NCBI RefSeq assembly: GCF_011386835.1
Contig: NC_088798.1
Location: 2,232,001 to 2,296,000, forward strand
DNA from: Chrysemys picta bellii
Lineage: Eukaryota; Chordata; Testudines; Emydidae
Direction of reading: 5' to 3'
Length of the DNA: 64,000 nt
Part shown: one piece after another, positions 36,118 to 48,171 of the stretch
Numbering within the stretch: the first letter of the stretch is position 1
Layout: each line of letters starts with the position of its first letter
Position numbers and translations under genes: made by a program
The notes under the pieces: model-generated
Seen by the model: the letters and a program-made list of their open reading frames with translations, nothing else
What the model was told of the DNA's origin: nothing
The model's database searches: none

Positions 36118-36240
36118 CCAAACCAAGCTCTTTGGGGCAGGGACCATCTTTTTGTTCTGTATTTGGACAGCACCTAGCGCAGTGGAGTCCTGGTCCAGAC
36201 TGGGCGTCCTAGGCCCCATGGTAATACAAACAATACATTA
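36118..36240 (+). repeat. SINE/LINE tail, second copy
   Basis: aagctctttggggcagggac, ttgttctgtatttggacagc and acctagcgcagtggagtcct, then taatacaaacaataca. Same tail family as 35712, placed 58 bases upstream (in gene direction) of the ERI3 acceptor at 36060. Confidence 0.7.
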
Positions 36241-37226
36241 GAGGAAGACGGCACCTCCCCATTTTAAGAAGGGGCACACAGCTCTAAAAAGGAAAAAACT
36301 AGGCCCAATGTGCACAGTAAGCAGGAGAGTCGCCCAGGAAGGAATGGGGTCGCAACATTGCTATTAGGAAGGATTACACGTTTGCAGTTTATTATGGTAG
36401 CTGCCAAAACTAGGCAGCAAGAACTTACTGCCAAGTACCTGTCTAAGTCGCAACCAGGCCAAATTTTCCCACCAGGATCTGATCACCCTCACGCAGAAAG
36501 TCAGCCTGCCACCTCTCTCAAAACACTCCCCACAAAGCCAACACACAGACACATACAGCAGATCCATTGTCACTTAGCCAGTACAATCCAGAAGCAGTAC
36601 TCGGAGAGAGACCAACGTCATCAACTTTACCAGGGGCCCTTCTGAAGGATGTAAGACATGAGACAATTGCATAAAGCGCCTCCTGCTGGGAGAGGCTGGA
36701 ACTGAAGTTGCAATGTGCTCTCCCACGGCCTGGACTGCTAGGCCATGCTATAGACAAAATGCTGTGATGAACCAGGAGCTCCCTCGCCAATGCAACCTTT
36801 ATGGTATAGAGCACTGCACAAACACAGCGAATTTATGCTGATAGGGAAATAGAAACGTTCTTCATCAGGAGAGCGTTCAATTATAGGAATAATCAGCAAT
36901 CAAAAATTTACATGGACCTGTTAATAAAAAGTTTAAACAAAGCCAGTTACGATGGATTTCTCAATTATTAAAAAATATATATGAAATTAAAAGATCCAAC
37001 CCCTGAATAAAGGCAATAAAATCCTTTGTGTTTGTCCCCCCCCCTTCTCCCCCCAAGTTTAATGTAAGAGAAGTGACAATTTGTTTGGTGTCTTTAAAGA
37101 ATAATTTGTCTCTGTTATTTAATAGAGATGCATGGCACCCGGGTTCTGGAGTGCAAATGAGCCCACTGAGTGATAACCATGCAACAAGCCTCTCAAATCA
37201 CTTGAGGGGGAGACGGGGAAGAGCGG

Positions 37227-37242
37227 GAGAGAGAGAGAGAGA
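37227..37242 (+). repeat. (GA)n microsatellite
   Basis: Eight GA units, next to an A run. Confidence 0.9.
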
Positions 37243-39415
37243 ATAAAAAAAATATTGCTTTTTAATATTCAAAAACAGTTTGCAAAATTTAATCAAAGCA
37301 CAGCAAAAGCTAACATTTTTACCACTTTGACATTTTTATTAGCGCTTTCATAAATTTTTAAAACATGAATGGAATTAGTTTAACAACAAAAAACTGCCTG
37401 AAAACATCTGGAAGAGACAAATAAATAATACAAAATAAATAAATAAAAGGCAACTCTTGTGAGTAAAATTAGCATGTGGAAAATGCAGTCGCTGCAGAGT
37501 GGTTAACGTAGCTTTCAGCCCCGGCTGCAACCCCAGTGACCCAGGCACGGAAATTATTGTGAGGTCATACATACGAGATGATGACATCACCACGCGCTGA
37601 AAGCCAAAGGGAGAAGGAGGGGTGGGGGGTTGGGAGAAAGGGAACAGCACGGATTTCCATTTCACATAGTATACATGAATACACTGCTACAGGGTGAATG
37701 ACTCCTGATAGCTCCCGACCCAAGGACTTGGGGGCGGAGGGCGTAAAGGGGGCAGACACAGGGTAGGCTGTGCAGTGGAGTAGGAAACGTGGGAAAGGCG
37801 CGTCAAATGAACAGAAGAAGAAATAAGCGTGACATTTAGCCTTAATGCAAGGTTAAGGTGGACAAATCCAGCAGCAGGGAATGCCAAAGCGTATGGCCCC
37901 CCCCGCAACATTAACCCTGCCACACGACACGCTACAAACATGCAGTGGGGCAGGCAGAATTTTGTTTCCTGATTTTGTAGTGTACGATTTCTCTGCCTCA
38001 GCACTGCAGGAAGGCTCACAGTTCCTCTGTAAATACGCTTCAGGTAAAACTGTTCCGATTTTGCAAAGGTCCCACAGACCACTCAGACCTAGTCCCATTC
38101 TCAATCTGAACTCACCGAATTCAGCCATTTGAAGGATCACCCGAAAAAGCGAAACTGGTGGTCAGAAACGGGTTTTTGTTCCTCCCCCTCACATAATCCT
38201 GAAATGGCCAAACACACTTGGCTCGACATCTCCCTCCATACCATCACGGCATAGCAGACCCCAGCACTGCGAGTTTCAGCTCAGGAGGAGAAGGTTTTAG
38301 CAAGTCTGGGCATACATGAGAAGGGAGTTACAATGAAAGCGTTTTGTAGCCTTCGCTACAGGGAGGGCTAGCTAACGGCTAGTGTTCTCCTACCTGCCAG
38401 CCTTCCATTCCCCAGCTCGAGGACCCCTTCGTTCTCCAAAGGGCCGAGCCCCTTCAGACCCCACTGACTTCAATGGGAGCCGAGGAAGCGCTGCAGCTTT
38501 TCGGGTTGGGCTCTACATGAGGCGCTACTGTCCAAAGGTGTATCTCCATCCCAGGATGAAGGGAAAAGAAATTGGTCTCTCCCAGATGGAGAGACAGCCA
38601 CACACTGTATGTGTGTTGCCCTGCAGAGAGCAGTCCTAGGGGAACGGAGAGCTCCTGAGGGGCCCATCAAGTGCCCAGAGGTGAAGAAGGGCTGAAAGAG
38701 AGCCTTGCATGGCGCTGCCCAAGGAGCTGATGCGCAAAGGTGTCAGTCATTTGCTTCTAGACCGGAGGCAAAAATCTCTTTCAGGAGGGTCGGATTAAAA
38801 CAGACTGGGAAAATAAAAAGCTGAACTGAAAAACCTGGAAAATGTAATGCTATCAAGAATTAATACCGGTCTGTGGCCACAGAGAAAAAAATGACTAGCA
38901 ACTTGGATGTCTTGGGAGAAAGACTAACAGGTTTATTTTGGCTTATTTGGTCAGTTTTTCAAGGGAGTGGCGAGGACCTTCCCAAAAGGCTGTTTATCTG
39001 AATGCTCCTTAGAGTGGAGATTTTTCCAGTCTCTGGCGATGTTTGCTCCGCTGGTATCTAAGGCAACAGATACCAGCCCCATGATATGAGCTCCACTCCT
39101 CACTAACAACGTTAGCCAGTCCTGCAATGAAATTTAACCTGTGACACCGCTGTACTTTTCATTTAAACTTTCATTTGGAGAGAAGCAGTGTTCGGAGACC
39201 CTGCAGTTTGTCCTACTAATAAAGACAAGTGTTGGGGCCTTTAAAGGTGCCATTCATCTTTTGCCTTTATTAAATTCAATTTTCTTAAGCCCATGATGCA
39301 TCATGAAATTAGGGGTTGACATTCCTGCGGAAACAAAAATATCTATCAAATATAAATAGGAAAAAAGCCCTCTGTTACCAAGAATGTATGGCTTAAAGTT
39401 GATCTGTTTCCACTT

Positions 39416-39438
39416 AAAAAAAAAAAAAAAAAAAAAAA
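39416..39438 (+). repeat. Poly-A run (23)
   Basis: Uninterrupted A run; no retroposon body recognised upstream. Confidence 0.95.
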
Positions 39439-41534
39439 CACCAAGCATATGGCTTGTTTTAGATATCCAAAATGTTATTACAGATCTAGAATTTCATTAG
39501 TAATTATTATGAAATGGTGAGCCAACCCTCCCTCCACCCTGACAGACTGCGATTCAGAAAAGCAGCCAGGCACTCATATATTCTCACAACTGGCCTGGCT
39601 AACTCTGAAGTGCTAGGTTACATCTACACTGTCAAACCGGTTTTGGGGGGAAAACATTAAAATTACAGGTACACTGGAAATTGGTCCATTTTCGCTGAAC
39701 GTAAAAACTGCCCAGGATCGCCACACACATCCGCATTTAATTCTGGCCTTAGGGAGCATTAATGCCAACTTCAGTGTTTCCCAGATCTAGTTCCACCAGC
39801 ATTAGTCTCTCCCATCTCTATCTCTTTTTTAACTGTTTTCTTATAGATTTCTCACAGCCCAAGCTGAACTGGTAAATGCAAACATGAGGAGGAGTTCGGA
39901 ATGAGTTGGAATCGTTTTGGAGATATTTGGAGATTGCAAATAGCTATATTCTACCAGGAATACGAACAATCCACTATGTACACCCATTCCCACTGCAGTT
40001 ATATATTTTATTTAGCAGGGTAGCCTAACTTGAAAGGCAACCTGGAATTCAAATTGCTGGTGATAAATAATACACTCTTTATTAGCCTTTCCATTACCAT
40101 GAAAAGTTGAATACATTTTGAATGGGAAAAGTCTTTGGCACACAGCTCCAAGTCACTGGCACAGGCATTTGCAATTATATTGTGGGAACAAAGAGATTTT
40201 AGCAGGTCTGAAAAGACACCACAATTCCCCCCCGCTGTGCTAATATACAAACGTGGGGAAAGTTAAAGTTAAAAATATCCTGTTACCAAATTTGTTTGCT
40301 CATATACATGAGTCTGCAGTTCTTTAAACTAAACTGCATGACAGCGCACTGATAATTTTTGCCCTCCTTCCCAGCCACCCCAAAAGAGAGAGACCACATG
40401 CAAGCACTCAGAATAACCTGCCTGTCCCATGACAGTTCTCTTTGAAACTAGCTGATTGAAAGCTAACAAGGATTTCCTTTTCTGAGGGATTAGGAAAATT
40501 CATGAGGGCCTGTGAAATCACCTCTATAAATTCAGCCTTTTACTGCTTCACCCTCACTACATGAAACCTCCTGCCTAAAACACCAAACTGGGGATGCAGG
40601 AAGAGGGGGAAGGGGAAATTAGTCATTTTAATTCTGCTGATAATAAAGAAATTAAACAGTTACGCTCACTAAACGTGTTCCCATAATGGGGAAATCTCTT
40701 GGGTATAGAAACAAAACAGCAAGAGTTACCCTGCTATTCACAGAGGAATCCTTTGCCCATAATCTTGGATTCTTGGAACCTTACTATTATTAGATTACAA
40801 GAATAAAATACACAGCAAGATCTTCCAGGCTTGTCAAACCCTTTACCCAAGTGTCTATGTGAGGAGTGGGCGGGGCACGCTCAAAGCCCCGTATTTATTT
40901 ATTGGGGTTAGACTAATGCCCATTGAGTTCAAAAACTACTCTGGAGTAGGATTTATTCCATCCCCACCCCGCCCCTTGAAGAAGCTTAATAAATACAAAA
41001 GATAAAAGGTGCCAGTAAAAATTAGAGCCGACTGTTCAAAATGCAATAAAAACAAGTGGGCGCTGCCCAGGAGGGAAAAGGATTTTCCTGGTAAGAGAAA
41101 GGACAGAACTTTCTGCTAAGACACAGACCCCCTTTGACACCTTCCAAAGGGGGCAGAGGCAGGAGGGTCCTCCGTGGAGGGGACACACGCTCAATGGCCG
41201 CGCAGTCTGTTCAACTGTTTTTCTTTCGAAGAAAAAAGTCATTTTATGCAAAAAGAGCTCATTTCTTAAACAAACACTCGTGGTTTTGATTTACACCACG
41301 GGCTGCTCCTAAATAATTTATGGCGGGTTAAATTTATTGCACAGCCCTGGCCGGCTGCAAATTCGAATTGCCAAATAATTAGATTTTAGGGCAATGCTTA
41401 TAAATTATCTGCCGATTTGTCCGGACTTGTTTGTCAGTTGCTTTGTGCTTCAGGTCATCTTTGGCATTTCACTGTTTGTGTTTTAATTGCTGATTTACAC
41501 TTTGACAGATGAGAGTTGATGCCTCCAAGTTTCC

Positions 41535-41552
41535 GGGGGGGGGGGGGGGGGG
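41535..41552 (+). repeat. Poly-G run (18)
   Basis: Eighteen G followed by aaagagaggg. A C run in the ERI3 pre-mRNA strand. Confidence 0.96.
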
Positions 41553-41907
41553 AAAGAGAGGGAAGAATCAGAGCTTTTAGAAAGCTTGTTTCTCCCTTTT
41601 TTCCAGGGCAATTAAAATAGAAAAAGGGACAGAGCCTGGACACTGCAAACCTAACAGATTTGTCTTTTTTCCCCTTCCTTAATTATTTTAACTAAAGCTG
41701 TTTTCAAGTTGAGCAGTCCTGCACTGGCCTCCAGGGGCGACTGGCGAGATTTGCTCACAGGTCTTATCCCCAATAGCTAATTTCAATTAAACTGACCAAC
41801 ACACACACACCAGACAATGAGGTCAGTAACGGGGGAAAAAGAGGAGAAAAAATAAAATCACAGGCCGTGCTAACTTTCTGAAGGATGGTCATCTAACACG
41901 TGCACGT

Positions 41908-41937
41908 GCACACACGCACACACACACACACACACAC
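41908..41937 (+). repeat. (CA)n microsatellite
   Basis: CA units with one interruption (cacgca); a second short (CA)n is at about 42077-42091. Confidence 0.93.
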
Positions 41938-42642
41938 GGTGTGGAATACTGCAGCACACGGTTTGAGGCAAGTTACTTTGCGTATTCGTCAACCCTGTTC
42001 AAGAGCCCTTTGGGCAGCAGCAAGCACCAAATTAGTTCTGCCAGAACTACCTGGAAGAAGACACCCACATACATGTGCACACACACACACACTTGCCAGT
42101 TAAATTCGTTTAAACAAATATATCCTGGGAAAGGAGCAGAGAAAGTGCCGGTTGGGGGAAATCCTAGACTTTCACACTCCGCATCACTCAAAGGAAGAAC
42201 AAAAGGGAACAAGGGAAAGCGCCACAAGATAACGAATCCTGCAGAAAATGTTGACATGATGCCAACTTCTGCTGCTGGCTCTTGGAATACTAGGGTTTTC
42301 TTCCCGCCATCCCTGCCTCTAGGATCAGTGTACTGCCTGCCCCAAATGTTCAAACATCAGGAGTCAGGCCCCCCAAATCAGGAGACTCTCTCAACAATCA
42401 TGACCTTTTCTTTAAATGATCAACTGAGGTTCTTTTTCTTTAGTCTTCTGGGTTCTGAGCCTTTAGATCACACTTGGGTCATATTTTCAGGCTTCTCTCC
42501 ACAACCATGACGGTGAGAAACTTTTTTATTATTTATTTATTTATTTCAGTGAGACTCTCGGCGTCCATTTAATCAAACGACTCCAGGAGCTTGAGCTTTA
42601 AGACAGACGCCAAATATTGCAAACTTGAAATTTGCATCACTG

Positions 42643-43672
42643 AGATTCACAGATTCCAAGGCCAAAAGGGACCATTCTGATCATCTAGTTTGACCTCCTG
42701 TGTAACGCTGGCCACAGAACATCCCCAGATAATTCCCAGAGCAGATCTGTTAGAAAAACATCTAATCGTGAGTTAAAAACTGCCAGTGATTGAGAATCCA
42801 CCAGGAGCCTTGGGAAATTGTTCCACTGGTTAATGACTTTCACTTTAAAACTGTTCGCCTTATTTACAGCCTTACTTTGTCTGGCTTCAACTTCCAGCCA
42901 CTGGATCGTGTTCGACCTTTCTCCGCTAGACTGAAGAGCCCATTATCAAATATTTGTTCCCCATGTAGGTCATTACAAACTGTGATCAAGTCACCCTTAA
43001 CCTTCTCTTCGTTAAGCTAAACAGATTGAACTCCTCGAGTCAATCACTACCAGGCAAGTTTTCTAATCCTTTAATAATTCTCCTGGCTCTTCTCCGAACC
43101 CTCTCCAATTGATCAACCTCCTCTTTGAACTGTGGACACCAGAACTGGACACAGGATTGCACCGGTGCCAAATACAGAGGTAAAATAAACTCGCCGCTCC
43201 TACTCAGGAATCCCATTTATGCAACAAATAACTGCATTAGCCCTCTTGGCCACAGCGTCACACTGGGAGCCCGTGATCGGCTGATCATTCACCATGACCT
43301 CCAAATCTTTTTTCAGACTCACTGCTTCCCAGGCTAGTGTCCCCCATCCTGTAATATGGCCTCCATTCTTTGTTCCTAGATGAAGAACATTTAGTCATGC
43401 TAAAATGCATATTGTTTGCTTGTGTCCAGCTTACCAAGTGATCCAGACTGAGCTTCATTAGTGACCTGTCTGCTTCATTATTTACCACTCCCCCACTTGT
43501 TTCATCTGCAAACTTTATCCAGAATCCTTTTATATTTTCTTACAGATCCCTGCAGAATCCCACTGGAAACACATCCAACTGCATGAGGATTCCCCGTCTA
43601 CAGTTACATTTTGAGACCTATCAGTAGGTCACCTTTTAGTCCACTTAAAGTGTGCCATGTTAATTTTATATC
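42643..43672 (-). mobile_element. CR1 LINE 3' half
   Basis: Plus strand starts gagattcacagattccaagg and shows in reverse complement the CR1 C-terminal coding region and part of the palm side, with words gttccactggttaatgactt, gaactggacacaggattgca and gacctatcagtaggtcacc. Many indels break the frames. Confidence 0.85.
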
Positions 43673-43864
43673 TTCCCTTTCCAGCTTGCTGTCCCAAGCC
43701 ACAACCACGTCCCTGGATGAGAAGGCTTGGGCAAGACTCCCCACTAGAACGTACCAATGCAGTACAGCAGCTGGTGGGTGAGAGACACTCAGCATTCCCT
43801 CTCCTTCCCCCAGGAGCTGAGAACATTGTCTCACAACCAAAGGAAGCCCAAAGAAAAACAACAA

Positions 43865-44300
43865 AAATGGTCAGGGGCCAGTGGGACTGACTGAAATGAA
43901 GGAGAGACCAAAAGAGTTTGATATATATGATTTAGCTAAACAATGACGGGGGGGGGGGGGAAAGCACGTTGACAGGGTGTCATCTGTACGGACATTGAAG
44001 GGTGTAACACCATGGAAAAGGGAATTATTCAATCCAACATGGGGTAAAGCTAGTTTAAAGCTAGTGGGGGAGATTTATGTTGGATATTAGGAAAATCTTT
44101 TTCACTAGGAGGGTGGTGAAGCACTGGAATGGGTTCCCTAGGGAGGTGGTGGAATCTCCATCCTTAGAGGTTTTTAAGGCCCGGCTTGACAAAGCCCTGG
44201 CTGGGATGATTTAGTTGGGAATTGGTCCTGCTTTGAGCAGGGGGTTGGACTAGATGACCACCTGAGGTCCCTTCCAACCCTGATATTCTATTATTCTAAT
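43865..44300 (+). mobile_element. CR1 LINE 3' end
   Basis: Sense CR1 end: tgttggatattaggaaaatc, tttcactaggagggtggtga, ggttccctagggaggtggtg and ggggttggactagatgacca, ending tgatattctattattcta. It lies back to back with the minus-strand CR1 at 42643-43672. A run of 13 G (43948-43960) interrupts its coding part. Confidence 0.9.
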
Positions 44301-44304
44301 CCAT

Positions 44305-44480
44305 GAGCCCTAAATGGGAAAGTTTTCAACTAAATACCCGGAAAAAGGTCTTGACCGTGACGTGTGTTAGAGCATGGAATAGTCTCCCACAGGCAGAAGA
44401 TGTGGCCCCCATTGCACTGGATGCACCAGAAAGTGTCCTGTCGGGTACACTCCTGCCCCAGCACCTGGGGGACTGAGTGG
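44305..44480 (+). mobile_element. Possible LINE tail fragment
   Basis: gagcatggaatagtctcccac and the following gatgtggcccccattgcact resemble the sense 'gtggaatagtctcccaagggaggtggtggaa' CR1-type ORF end. The match is partial and I see no tail repeat. Confidence 0.4.
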
Positions 44481-44711
44481 ATGATTCACTTCTAATGTCT
44501 ATGATCCCAAAAGTACTTCCAGCCCCAGAAAGAGGAGACTGGGACCAAGAACTGAATTGGAGCCACAACTTCGATGACGAAAAACCTAAATCCTACTTTT
44601 TAACAGTTTTTTCCAATCAAGCTGATTGAGGTCCAAGGCCTCATCCCAGGGCACACAGTGGCTGTGTCTGCACTAGAGCGTTATGTCAAAAGTTTCCCAC
44701 CTTTGCTAACA

Positions 44712-45270
44712 CAGGGTTACCATACGTCGGGTTTTTCCCGGCCATGTCCGGCTTTTCGGCAATCAAACCCCCATCCAGGGGGAATTGCCAAAAAGCCGAA
44801 CATGGCCAGGAAAATGCCGGCCGGGCACTTCCCCTCCCGCGGCTGCTCTGCTCCTCCCGTGACTCTTCGGCTCTGTTTAAGAGCCGAGCGCTACGGGCTT
44901 TGGGTAGCCCCCATGCCTCCGGACCCTGCGCCGCCGGAGCCCGGGAGGGGAAGTGCCCGGCCGGGGGCGCAGGGTCCGGAGGCATGGGGGCTGCCTGAAG
45001 CCCGAGCGCTACCGGCTTCACGATTTGCCGGGCAGCCTCCAGACCCTGCGCCCTCGGCTGGGCGCTTCCCCTCCCGGGCTCCAGCTGCGCTGGGGAAGCG
45101 CCGGCCGGGGCGGAGTTGGGGCGGGGAAGGGGCGGGGCTGGCTGGGAGGGAGGAGGGGCGGAGTTAGGGTGGGGGAAGGGGCGGAGTTGGGGCGGGGCTG
45201 GGGGGAAATGGGCGGGGCCAGGGCCCTGTGGAGGGTCCTCTTTTTTTATTTGTTAAATATGGTAACCCTA
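44712..45270. mobile_element. GC-rich hAT-like transposon with internal palindrome
   Basis: Inverted ends cagggttaccata and tatggtaaccct(a); gctaaca flanks both sides (44705-44711 and 45271-45277), with an eighth base differing, so a hAT-type duplication is likely. The interior is CpG- and GC-rich. Between about 44908 and 44992 ccccatgcctccggaccctg is followed after a short loop by its complement, a long hairpin. There is no transposase; the overlapping ORFs are products of composition. Confidence 0.8.
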
Positions 45271-45428
45271 GCTAACAGCAGTGCCGCTCTGTGAGCACGA
45301 GCAATGACAGGAGCACTAGTGTTCACCAGGCTTCAGCAGCCATCATCATCTAACCCTGCTTGGGCCCAAGTCTGCATATGGAGACATCTCTAGTGCATTT
45401 CCTCAGAGATTTTCAAAGCCACCTACGG

Positions 45429-45475
45429 CAGTGGTCCCCAAACTTTTCACATGCCCCCTTCTACCCTCCAGATGC
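45429..45475. repeat. hAT MITE end fragment
   Basis: cagtggtccccaaacttttc and acatgcccccttctaccctc resemble the left end of a 'cagtggttcccaaact' type hAT MITE. The right end is not found. Confidence 0.4.
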
Positions 45476-46145
45476 TCAAATCCTATTAAAGTTAAAGGGA
45501 ACTGGGCACCCAAAGCCCCTAGGTGGGTTTGAAAATCCAGACGTAAGGCTCCAATTTAGCTGTTTGTAGACTGGGATGCTTCCATTAGGAAACACGACAG
45601 AACCACTGACGGATCCCACATTCAGACAGACAGCTCATCCTTCTTTGCTGGCCTAAACCCTCCATTTCTCATTTACTCCTGAGCTGATCTCTGCCCATCA
45701 CACCTGTCTGCCTCCCACGCTCCCCCAACTCCCTCAGACACATGCTTTGAGCCTTCTTACTGCTCCTGGCCCCAAACCATTAGTTGTACAGACTCTCCTC
45801 CCTTCCACATTCAGAATCAGCAACATAGAATAGCAACATCATCCATTTGTTTCCTCAAAAGCCACTCACACATCTTTGATTGCCCGTGGTACGAGGCTGT
45901 AGAGCTTCACTAGCTGAAGCTTGAGGTCACGATGAAGATTTGCAGCTCAGACCAGACTGGAAGCCACAGCATGTATTACCCTGGGGGGCAGGGTAAGCTG
46001 GGGTAAGCCGATCCTTGCGCTTCCAGACATTACCTTTTTATCGCAAAGGACGACAACCCACACTGAAGCCTTTTTCAAGCTACGAAATAAGATGGCAAAT
46101 GCTGGTTGTAGGAGCTGTTCTTCTCTGATCTCAGACAGACTCTTA
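45476..46145. other. ERI3 intron, no feature recognised
   Basis: Nothing identified. Confidence 0.5.
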
Positions 46146-46445
46146 GGGTTTCTCTACATTACCCGCTGGATCGACGGGCAGCGATTGATCTAGCGGGGGT
46201 CGATTTATCGCGTCTAGACTAGACGGGATAAATCGACCACCGAGCGCTCTCCCGTCGACTCCGGTACTCCACCAGGGCGAGAGGTGCAGGCGGAGTTGAC
46301 GGGAGAGCATCAGCCGTCGATTTACTGCAGTGAAGACACCATGGTGAATAGATCTAAGTACGTCAACGTCAGCTACGCTATTCACGTAGCTGAATTTGCG
46401 TAACTTAGATCAATCCTCCCCTCTCCCCCCAGTGTAGACCAGGCC
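46146..46445. mobile_element. PIF/Harbinger-like MITE, 300 bp
   Basis: Ends gggtttctctac and gtagaccaggcc resemble the ggtctac end-type; TTA precedes and TCA follows. A strong internal palindrome occurs at 46200-46217 and 46220-46237 (17 of 18 bases pair) containing cgatttatc and gataaatcg. The frame at 46385-46143 is a by-product. Confidence 0.65.
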
Positions 46446-46845
46446 TCAGGCTCTTCGAGCCATGCCTTTTCCTCCCATCAGCTACTGTCAAAAATCAACG
46501 TACTAAAAACCCTAATGCACCAGCGTTGGCACGGTTTGGCAGAGGACACCTTCTCTAAGAGGTTGGCCATTTCTTTAACAAGCACTCCCTCATGCCTGAC
46601 ACAGAGGGTGCAAGAGACATTTACCCTGAATGCTGAGGCGCCCCACATTTTTACCTTCTTGTTGCCTTATCAAAAACTTTTTAAAAAATCAGTCCTTCAC
46701 AACAGGCTCTCCCCTCTGCAGCCTGAAACAAACTCAGACTTTCTTGTATTAAGGTCCAGAAATGTTTCCCTCCCCAGTTGACACCAGGCAGTGCAAATGA
46801 TCGACATTCCCAGTGCTGGTAAAACACATGGGGTGGGTGCGAAGG

Positions 46846-46847
<2 letters not shown>

Positions 46848-46879
<32 letters not shown>
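46848..46879 (+). repeat. (TG)n microsatellite
   Basis: About 15 to 16 uninterrupted TG units. Confidence 0.97.
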
Positions 46880-46881
<2 letters not shown>

Positions 46882-47269
46882 CGGGGCATGATAGCCATGC
46901 CAGCTAACAGTAGGCTGCAGTGGATTTTTGATTTGCGTTTATAGACAGGGCCTAACAACAGAATCAGAATAACTCTGCCAACAAACCGAAGTCTAAATAG
47001 ATAACCTAATGATGGCTGGCAAGCCAGCCTAAGAAATAGGAGAGAGGGGACAAGCACAAAAATCTCATCACGAAAAGGCTGGCTATTCCTCACTCCCTGC
47101 GGGATTAGCCACTGATTAGCAATGAGACCTTAACAGCACTAAATCCCACTCCCTTCATCCAAATTAGAGATCATATACCCTATGACCAGAGCAAGGAAAA
47201 GAGGAAAACGGAGGCCCTACCCAGCCCCTCTCGGGGACCCCACAAATGAACAAGTGAGATAACAATCCT

Positions 47270-47400
47270 ATTTTGCAGCTGGCGAAACTGAGGCATAGCT
47301 TACTGACTAGCCTACGGTCACACAGGGGTCTGTGTTAGAGCCACAGTTAGAACTCAAGAGCTCCTGGCTCCAATTCCGTATCCAAACCACTGTCCCCTGG
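47270..47400 (-). repeat. MIR-like SINE, reverse
   Basis: Plus strand: cagctggcgaaactgaggca, cctacggtcacacaggggtc and aactcaagagctcctggctc, ending near aaaccactgtcccctggctg. Reverse MIR with core and B-box side preserved. Confidence 0.7.
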
Positions 47401-47609
47401 CTGCCTACAGCCCAAAAGGATTTCAGTGGGCTGGGCAGAAAAGTGACCATGAAGTTAGATGCTTTCTTGGAAAGTTCTTGATGCCTTTTTACTCTCTGAA
47501 CTTTTGTTTTTCCCGCTTGGGCTCAGTCCCAGATCTCATTTTCTGAAGAACAGCCACTCAGTTACTTTTGAGTCAGACGTGTCCTTCCCTTCTGGGATCA
47601 ATCTGCAGG

Positions 47610-47756
47610 CTTTAGGCGATATCTGCACGACAGATCTTACAGTGGCACAGCTGTACTGCTGTAAGGTCTCCCAGGTAGCCGCTCTACGCCAACAGGAAAG
47701 AGATCTCCCGTCGGCATAATTAAACCACCCCCAATGAGCAGCGGAAACTATGTTTC
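47610..47756. repeat. Truncated ggtctacac-type MITE
   Basis: tttaggcgatatctgcacga at the left and tggcacagctgtactgctgt inside are related to the MITE at 24654 (cagctgtgccagtgg in reverse). The right end was replaced by the next MITE. Confidence 0.4.
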
Positions 47757-47870
47757 GGGCTGTCTACACCAGGGCTTTCGTTGGTAAAACATGTCAGTCG
47801 TGGGAATGGTTTTTTTCACACCCTGACCGACAAAAGTTTTACCGACAAAAGTGCTAATGTAGACAAAGCC
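47757..47870. mobile_element. PIF/Harbinger-like short MITE, 114 bp
   Basis: gggctgtctacacc at the left and tgtagacaaagcc at the right are inverted; TTC precedes and TTA follows. The inner words cgttggtaaaac and gttttaccgac form a hairpin. Confidence 0.6.
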
Positions 47871-48171
47871 TTAGTGATACTTCAGATGCTCTTCTGAGCT
47901 CAGGTAACTTAAAAATACTGTTTGGCTTTAAAGCATCATACTTGGAAAGGACACAAGATGTCCTCAGCAAGCACGGATGACTCAAATCTTACAAATATGG
48001 CTTTGAAATATCTCCACTATGAATATTTACAGGCAGCGTTTGTACCGCACACTGCACAATGGGGCTAGGAACGACTGGAGTTTCAACGTGCTACCACAAT
48101 ATCATAAGTGCACTCAACTACTGTGCTTGTTCCCTTAACCTCAGTCTGCAAACGTGTTCAGCTGCACAAGG

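Larger units (their letters stand above)
36241..42642. other. Transposon-poor intron block
   Basis: About 6.4 kb with only simple repeats and one possible MITE-like word (ttacatctacactgtcaaac near 39621). AT-rich parts at 36890-37030 and 41260-41530 look like single-copy DNA. Confidence 0.5.

Noticed and set aside
44800..45240. CpG-island promoter
   Set aside because: Lies entirely inside an element with inverted ends and flanking gctaaca.
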